Shown here: piece after piece, positions 58,607 through 64,000 of the stretch
Numbering within the stretch: the first letter of the stretch is position 1
How the letters are laid out: each line of letters starts with the position of its first letter
Origin: an uncultured Anaerolineae bacterium
GTDB taxonomy: Bacteria > Chloroflexota > Anaerolineae > J036 > Brachytrichaceae
DNA length: 64,000 nucleotides
Reading direction: 5' to 3'
NCBI GenBank assembly: GCA_937959265.1
Contig: CALGMA010000005.1
Location: forward strand, 1 to 64,000
Notes under the pieces: model-generated
Told to the model about the DNA's origin: nothing
Seen by the model: the letters and a program-made list of their open reading frames with translations, nothing else
Database searches by the model: none
Program-made: the position numbers and the translations under genes

Positions 58607-59764
58607 ATGAAAATCACCGACGTTAAGACCTACATCGCCGGCAACCCGTGGAAGAACTGGCTGTTCACGCGCGTCGAGACCGACGAGGGCATCCACGGCA
58701 TCGGCGAGGCGACCGTCAACGGGTTCACCAAATCCGCCGAAGCAGCAGTGCATGAGCTTAAGCGCTTCGTCATCGGCAAAGACCCTTTTGATGTCGAGCA
58801 GCATTCACTTCGCCTATGGCGCGACTTCTACAGCGATGGCGGACAGATTCATGGCGCGGCGCTCAGCGGCATCGAGTATGCCTGCTGGGACATCATGGGC
58901 AAGTCGCTGGGCGTGCCAGTGTTCAAGTTGCTGGGCGGGCGCTGCCACACGCGACTGCGCGCCTATGCCAATGGCTGGTATCGCGGCCCACGCACGCCGG
59001 AGAGCTTTCACGAGAAGGCCAAGGTCGTTGTGGCCAAGGGCTACACCGCGCTCAAGTTCGACCCATTCGGGTCGGCCTGGCGCGTGATGGAGGACCTGGA
59101 TGACTTTACGCTGGCCGTGGACATCATCGCCGCCGTGCGCGACGCAGTCGGCCCGAGCGTGGACATCCTGATCGAGGCGCATAACCGTTTTTCGGTGCAT
59201 ACGGCGTTGCAGTTTGCCGACGCCATCGCCCCGTACAAACCCACGTGGCTGGAAGCGCCGGTTCCGCCGCAGCGCATCTCTGCGATGGTCGAGGTGGCGC
59301 GACGCAGCCCGGTGCCCATCGCCTGTGGCGAGGATTTCTACTGCCGCGACCAGTTTGCCGAGTTGCTGCAGCACAACGCGGTGCACATCATCCAGCTCGA
59401 GCCGCAGATCCTGGGCATGACCGCCGCTAAACAGGTGTGCGGCATGGTCAATGCGTTCTACGGCGTGACCGCGCCGCATAGCGCGCAGGGGCCGCTGTGC
59501 TCATTGGCGTGCGCGCATCTGAACCTCAGCACGCCCAACTTCTTCATCCATGAGATCTTCGACGACTTCAACGATGACTGGAGCCAACACATCCTGACCA
59601 ACCCGGTCAGGGTTGTGGGCGGCTACGTTACGCTGAGCGACGACATCGTGGGGTGGGGCAGCGACCTGAACTACGACGAGATCGCCCGGCATCCCTATAA
59701 CCCAGACAACTTCCTGCCGCTCTTTCGCGAGGGGTGGGAGAAGCGTGAAAGGGTGAGGGAGTGA
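58607..59764 (+). CDS. Mandelate racemase/enolase family dehydratase (galactonate dehydratase-like)
   Basis: MKITDVKTYIAGNPWKNWLFTRVETDEG, YACWDIMGKSLGVPVFKLLGG, ILIEAHNRFS, WLEAPVPPQ. Confidence 0.87.
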   Translation: MKITDVKTYIAGNPWKNWLFTRVETDEGIHGIGEATVNGFTKSAEAAVHELKRFVIGKDPFDVEQHSLRLWRDFYSDGGQIHGAALSGIEYACWDIMGKSLGVPVFKLLGGRCHTRLRAYANGWYRGPRTPESFHEKAKVVVAKGYTALKFDPFGSAWRVMEDLDDFTLAVDIIAAVRDAVGPSVDILIEAHNRFSVHTALQFADAIAPYKPTWLEAPVPPQRISAMVEVARRSPVPIACGEDFYCRDQFAELLQHNAVHIIQLEPQILGMTAAKQVCGMVNAFYGVTAPHSAQGPLCSLACAHLNLSTPNFFIHEIFDDFNDDWSQHILTNPVRVVGGYVTLSDDIVGWGSDLNYDEIARHPYNPDNFLPLFREGWEKRERVRE

Positions 59765-59840
59765 GCGTCAAAAGCTCACGATCATCGCAGCATTGACGCA
59801 TCGGCTGCGCATCGGGTATGATTCGTGGCGTAGCCGACGC

Positions 59841-59913
59841 GCTACCTTAGCTCAATCGGCAGAGCAATCGCTTCGTAAGCGATAGGTTTCGGGTTCGACT
59901 CCCGAAGGTAGCT
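59841..59913 (+). tRNA. tRNA-Thr (anticodon CGT)
   Basis: Acceptor GCTACCT/AGGTAGC, anticodon stem ATCGC/GCGAT with loop TTCGTAA, T loop GGTTCGACTCC. Confidence 0.93.
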
Positions 59914-59921
59914 TCTGTGTA

Positions 59922-59958
59922 AAGGGCCCGATTTCTTCGAGAAACCGGGTTCTTTTTT
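59922..59958 (+). terminator. Terminator after tRNA-Thr
   Basis: CCCGATTTC-TTCGA-GAAACCGGG followed by TTCTTTTTTA, one mismatch in stem. Confidence 0.75.
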
Positions 59959-60475
59959 ATCGCGCCACTTCCCAGGCCAGGTGCTGGATCTCCGGCATGA
60001 TCAACTTGTCCATGGCGACCTGCACGGCGTTGGGCGAGCCGGGCATGGACATCACCACGCGTCCGCGATACACGCCGGCCGTCGCCCGCGACAGCATAGC
60101 GGCAGCTCCCACTTCCTGGTAGCTGAGCATGCGGAACAGCTCGCCGAAGCCGGGCATCACTTTCTCCAGCTTGCGCGAGATCACGTCGTAGGTCGTGTCG
60201 CGCGGGGCGATGCCGGTGCCGCCGGTGAACAGGATCACCCGCGCGTCCGTCTCGGCGACGATGCGCTCCAGCAATGCGCCGATCTGCTCCGGCTCATCCT
60301 TGACGATCGTGCGAAAGACCACTTTGTGCCCGGCGGATGTCACGCGCGACTCGATCAAGTCGCCGCCGGTGTCGTTTTCGCGCGTGCGCGTATCGCTCAC
60401 CGTGACGATAGCAACGTAGACTGCGCCTTGCCGGGCGGCGATTTCGCGGTGTTGTTGAGTGGATGCGCTGCTCAT
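59957..60475 (-). CDS. Molybdenum cofactor biosynthesis protein, MoaB/MogA family
   Basis: [55 protein letters not shown]. Confidence 0.92.
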   Translation of the reverse strand: MSSASTQQHREIAARQGAVYVAIVTVSDTRTRENDTGGDLIESRVTSAGHKVVFRTIVKDEPEQIGALLERIVAETDARVILFTGGTGIAPRDTTYDVISRKLEKVMPGFGELFRMLSYQEVGAAAMLSRATAGVYRGRVVMSMPGSPNAVQVAMDKLIMPEIQHLAWEVAR

Positions 60476-60555
60476 AGTCTCCTCAGCCGCACATTGTAGC
60501 CTGCGTAGCTGTGCCGGATTCTCTGGCGAAAATAACGCTATCGAGGAAGTTCATC

Positions 60556-61593
60556 ATGAAGCAACGTATCTTTACACTTGTGACGGCTGCGCTGTTGGTT
60601 TCCTGCGCCGCGCCGCCGACGGCGCGCCCGGCAGCGCCGGCGCAGCCTGCCGCCGAACTGAAGACGGTGAAGTTCGGCTTCGTGCCGGTTGCCATCAACG
60701 GCCCGGTCTATGTCGCTGCTGAAAAGGGCTACTTTGCCGAAGAAGGGCTGAAGGTGGAGTTCCTGCCCATCGAGGGCGGCTCCGACGCGGTGGTGCAGGT
60801 CGCGTCCGGCAACTTCGACGTGGCCGGCGGCGGGATCTCGGCCAGCATGCTCAACGCAGTAGCGCGCGGCATCGAGTTCGAGATCGCCGCGTCGCTGCAC
60901 ACCGAACGGCCGCCGTTGGCCAGCCCATTTGTGGTGAGCAAAAAGCGCTACGAGAGCGGCGAGCTGACCAAGATGAGCGACTTGAAGGGCAAGAAGGTCG
61001 CCACGAACAATCGCGGCACCGCAACCGAGTGGTGGCTGTCGGAGGCGCTGCGGCAGGGCGGGGTGGACATCACCGAGGTCGAGGTGATCGGCTTGCCCTT
61101 CCCGCAGGTCGCGCCGGCGCTGGAGAGTGGCACGCTCGACGGCGCAATCCTGACCGAGCCGTTCGCCACCGCCGCGGAGGACAAGGGCCTGATCGTCCGG
61201 CTGTCCGAGGACTTTGTGACAGGCTTCAAGCCGACCTATGTCTATTTCAACAAAGGCTGGGTGACGGCGAATCCAGACCTGGCGACGCGCTTCCTGAAAG
61301 CGTATCTGCGCGGCGCGCGCGACTTGCAGGGCGAAGCCTACTTCGACGACGCCAACGTCGCTGCCATCTCCAAATACACCAAGGTTGAGCCGGATGTGAT
61401 CCGGCGCGCCCGGCGGCCGCACTTCGACCCGAACGGGACGGTGTCGCTTGAGGACATCCAGACGCTACAACAGTTCTATCGCAAGCAGGGACTGCTCAAC
61501 TACGGCCAGGACATAGACATGTCTAAGTTTGTGAATGTGAAGTACGTGGAAGAGGCGCTCAAGGCGCTGGGTGGCCGGGTGGCGTTCAAGTGA
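60556..61593 (+). CDS. ABC transporter substrate-binding protein, NMT1/SsuA/TauA-like
   Basis: Lipoprotein signal LVSCAAP, VKFGFVPVAINGPVYVAAEKGYFAEEGLKVEF, GNFDVAGGGISASM. Confidence 0.9.
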   Translation: MKQRIFTLVTAALLVSCAAPPTARPAAPAQPAAELKTVKFGFVPVAINGPVYVAAEKGYFAEEGLKVEFLPIEGGSDAVVQVASGNFDVAGGGISASMLNAVARGIEFEIAASLHTERPPLASPFVVSKKRYESGELTKMSDLKGKKVATNNRGTATEWWLSEALRQGGVDITEVEVIGLPFPQVAPALESGTLDGAILTEPFATAAEDKGLIVRLSEDFVTGFKPTYVYFNKGWVTANPDLATRFLKAYLRGARDLQGEAYFDDANVAAISKYTKVEPDVIRRARRPHFDPNGTVSLEDIQTLQQFYRKQGLLNYGQDIDMSKFVNVKYVEEALKALGGRVAFK

Positions 61594-62336
61594 TCGTCGC
61601 GCAACAGCTCACCAAAGATTTCCCTGGACCCGAGGGCGTGACCGTCCGCGCCCTCGGCCCGCTCGACCTGCACATCGCGTCGGGCGAATTCGTGTGCATC
61701 GTCGGGCCAAGCGGCTGCGGCAAGAGCACGCTGCTGCGCTTGATCGCCGGCCTGGAGCGGCCAACCGCAGGCGCGTTGAGCGTCGGCAGCCAGACGCCCA
61801 CGCTCGTCTTTCAAGGCGACTCCACCTTTCCCTGGCTCACCGTTTACGGCAACGTCGAGTATCCGCTGCGGCTGCGCGGCGTGCCCGAGAAGGAACGCGA
61901 GGCTGCCGTGACGCACAAGCTCGGCCTGGTGGGCCTGTCGGGGTTCGCCGAGGCGTATCCCTATCAACTCTCCGGCGGCATGAAGCAGCGCGTCGCGCTG
62001 GCGCGGGCGTGGGTGGCCGACCCGGAGATCTTGTTGATGGACGAGCCGTTCGGCGCGCTCGACGAGCAGACGCGCATGGCGCTGCAACACGAGCTGCTGC
62101 GGCTGTGGGAAGGTCCGCAGGGAGCGCCCCACTCGCGTAAAACCGTGCTGTTCGTCACACACGCCATTGACGAGGCGTTGGCGTTGGGCGACCGCGTGCT
62201 GGTGATGTCGGCGGCGCCCGGCCGCATCGTCAAGGAAGTGCGCGTGCCCTTTGCGCGCCCGCGCGATGCGATCCAGCTCAAGCGCGACCCGCTATTCGGC
62301 GAGCTGGCCTATGAACTCTGGCAGTCTTTGAAGTAG
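61590..62336 (+). CDS. ABC transporter ATP-binding protein, SsuB/TauB/NrtD-like
   Basis: Walker A GPSGCGKSTLLRLIAG, signature LSGGMKQRVALARA, LLMDEPFGALDEQT; GTGA start overlap with upstream stop. Confidence 0.94.
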   Translation: MIVAQQLTKDFPGPEGVTVRALGPLDLHIASGEFVCIVGPSGCGKSTLLRLIAGLERPTAGALSVGSQTPTLVFQGDSTFPWLTVYGNVEYPLRLRGVPEKEREAAVTHKLGLVGLSGFAEAYPYQLSGGMKQRVALARAWVADPEILLMDEPFGALDEQTRMALQHELLRLWEGPQGAPHSRKTVLFVTHAIDEALALGDRVLVMSAAPGRIVKEVRVPFARPRDAIQLKRDPLFGELAYELWQSLK

Positions 62337-62364
62337 AGGCTTCGCGAGTCGCCGCTTGATTCTC

Positions 62365-63345
62365 TTAATCCTGCTCGAACGGCCGGCCCAGCGCCGCCGG
62401 CGGCGCCGTGTGAATGGCGCGCGCGAGTGAGCGCCGCGCATTCACCGGCAGGTAGCTCAGCAGGCGGTCCAGCCAGTCGCCCGAGGTGAGCACGAGCGCT
62501 AGGATCATCAGCACGAACGGCGCGACGGTGAATACTTGCGTCGGCACATCGGGGATGGCGCTCTGCGCAACGCCGGCCAGCGATTGCAACACGCCGAACA
62601 GGTACGCGCCCAGCGCGGCGCGCAGCGGGTTCCACCCGCCGAAGATGACGATGGCCAGCGCGATCCAGCCATAGCCGGCCGTGTGGCGATAGCTCCAGCC
62701 GGCTTTGAAGTCCAGCGAGAACGCCGCGCCGGCGATGCCCATCAAGGCGCCGCCGATCAACGTATAGGCGTAGCGCAAGGCGATCACGTTGTGCCCGCGC
62801 GCAAATGCGGCCGCCGGCTGTTCGCCGATCGCCCTCAGGGTCAGCCCGCCGCGCGTCCGGTAGAAGTAGAACCACGCAACGCCGATCAGGGCATAGCCGG
62901 CATATACCAGGATGTCGCCTTCGCGGAAGAGCAGCGGGCCGATGAAGGGGATGTCCTGTAAGAGCGGGATGGCGAAGCGCGGCGGCACGGTTGGGCCGGG
63001 GATGCGCACGTATGGATTGCCCAGGTAGGCCGAGAGGTCGCTGCACAAGAGCGCCAGCACGAAGCCGATGGCGATTTGCGATTGCTTGAGCGTGATGGCG
63101 CCGTAGGCGACCACCAGCGCGATTAGCGCGCCGACGAGCGCCGCAGCGATGAAGCCAAGCCAGACGTTGTCGGCGGTCTTCGCTGCAACAAACCCGACCA
63201 TGGCGCACAACATGATCGTGCCTTCGGCGGAGAGGTTGATCACCCCGGCGCGTTCGGTGATCGTCTCGCCAATGCATGCGAACACCAGCGGCGTCGCCGA
63301 AGCGATTGCCGTAGCGAGGATGATGAGCAGTTGGCTGGACTCCAT
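62365..63345 (-). CDS. ABC transporter permease, BMP-type nucleoside/simple-sugar
   Basis: FACIGETITERAGVINLSAEGTIMLCAM motif of YufQ-like permeases. Confidence 0.9.
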   Translation of the reverse strand: MESSQLLIILATAIASATPLVFACIGETITERAGVINLSAEGTIMLCAMVGFVAAKTADNVWLGFIAAALVGALIALVVAYGAITLKQSQIAIGFVLALLCSDLSAYLGNPYVRIPGPTVPPRFAIPLLQDIPFIGPLLFREGDILVYAGYALIGVAWFYFYRTRGGLTLRAIGEQPAAAFARGHNVIALRYAYTLIGGALMGIAGAAFSLDFKAGWSYRHTAGYGWIALAIVIFGGWNPLRAALGAYLFGVLQSLAGVAQSAIPDVPTQVFTVAPFVLMILALVLTSGDWLDRLLSYLPVNARRSLARAIHTAPPAALGRPFEQD

Positions 63346-63351
63346 AGAGGA

Positions 63352-64000
63352 TCACCCTTCCGGCTTCCGGCCGTATACCTGCGCCAGGCCGCGGCCGAGC
63401 AGCGCGAAGAGCACCAGCAGCCCCTGGATCACGCCGGAGAGCGACGATTCCAACCCCAGGGAGAGCGGAAGTTGCAAGCTGCCGATGTTCAGCGCGCTGA
63501 AGAAGAACGCCACCGGCAGGATCCACAGCGGGTCGAAGTTCACCAGCATCACCACCAGCAAACCCAAGAAGCCCAGATTGCTAGAGATGTTGGGGATCAG
63601 CCGATGGAACACTCCCACGACCTGCAGCGCGCCGGCGACGCCGGCGAACAGTCCGCAGATGAGGAACGCGCTGAGCAACTGGCGACGGGCCGGCACGCCC
63701 AACACATACGCTGCGCGCAGGTTGCGCCCCACCGCCCGCAAGCGCAGCCCAAAATAGGTGTTGCGCATCACGACGATAGTCATCGCCAGCGCGATCAGCC
63801 CAAGCGCTAATGCCACGGGGGTGGCCTCGGTCTTGCCGAACGTGCCCAACCACAGCGACTCGTCAAAGGGCTGGGTGCCGCTGAGCGAGGCCACCCCCGG
63901 CCGCTTCCACGGGCCGAAGATCAGGTAGATGGCGATGCCGGTCGCCGCGAAGTTCAAGCCCAGGCCGGCGAAGATTTCACTGATGCGGCCGTACACGTGC
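63352..64000 (-). CDS. ABC transporter permease, BMP-type (5' end beyond window)
   Basis: RNTYFGLRLRAVGRNLRAAYVLGV, FLICGLFAGVAGALQVVG; frame open at window edge. Confidence 0.85.
   Translation of the reverse strand, partial: HVYGRISEIFAGLGLNFAATGIAIYLIFGPWKRPGVASLSGTQPFDESLWLGTFGKTEATPVALALGLIALAMTIVVMRNTYFGLRLRAVGRNLRAAYVLGVPARRQLLSAFLICGLFAGVAGALQVVGVFHRLIPNISSNLGFLGLLVVMLVNFDPLWILPVAFFFSALNIGSLQLPLSLGLESSLSGVIQGLLVLFALLGRGLAQVYGRKPEG

Overview
High-GC chromosomal window, most likely from a Chloroflexota bacterium (taxonomy is inference from gene content). It is densely coded: about 60 convincing CDSs, three tRNA genes (Glu-CTC, Asp-GTC, Thr-CGT) and one SAM-I riboswitch. Main blocks, left to right: a mobile-element scar (start of an IS3-type OrfA and an integron-type integrase N-terminal fragment) beside an FtsX-type permease/membrane-fusion pair; a pentose-sugar block (araB, TIM-barrel isomerase, lepB, araD-like); XdhC, cytochrome P450 and an orphan FAD subunit; a FakB/FakA/Asp23/rpmB block; rlmN, MoxR, rhaB, nadD, obgE; an HhH radical SAM protein; alanyl-tRNA editing protein, CCA transferase, LhgO, Usp; a seven-repeat FG-GAP protein; a Dpp-like ABC transporter; a riboswitch-led met cluster (metY, metX, Tat cyclase, metW); cell-wall enzymes and an orphan family-3 binding protein; a GIY-YIG gene bracketed by REP-like palindromes; malate synthase, KDPG aldolase, a complete Mo-hydroxylase (L, S, M), an enolase-superfamily dehydratase, MoaB, and ABC transporter genes. 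I found no CRISPR array, prophage, rRNA operon or clear defence island. No single locus is convincingly a new biological system. The best leads are the GIY-YIG/REP-like unit, the GACACCAACGACAC repeat family that forms the C-terminus of one protein, the Tat cyclase inside the met cluster, and the P450/XdhC/orphan CoxM cluster. All functional calls come from reading motifs by eye; no database search was run.
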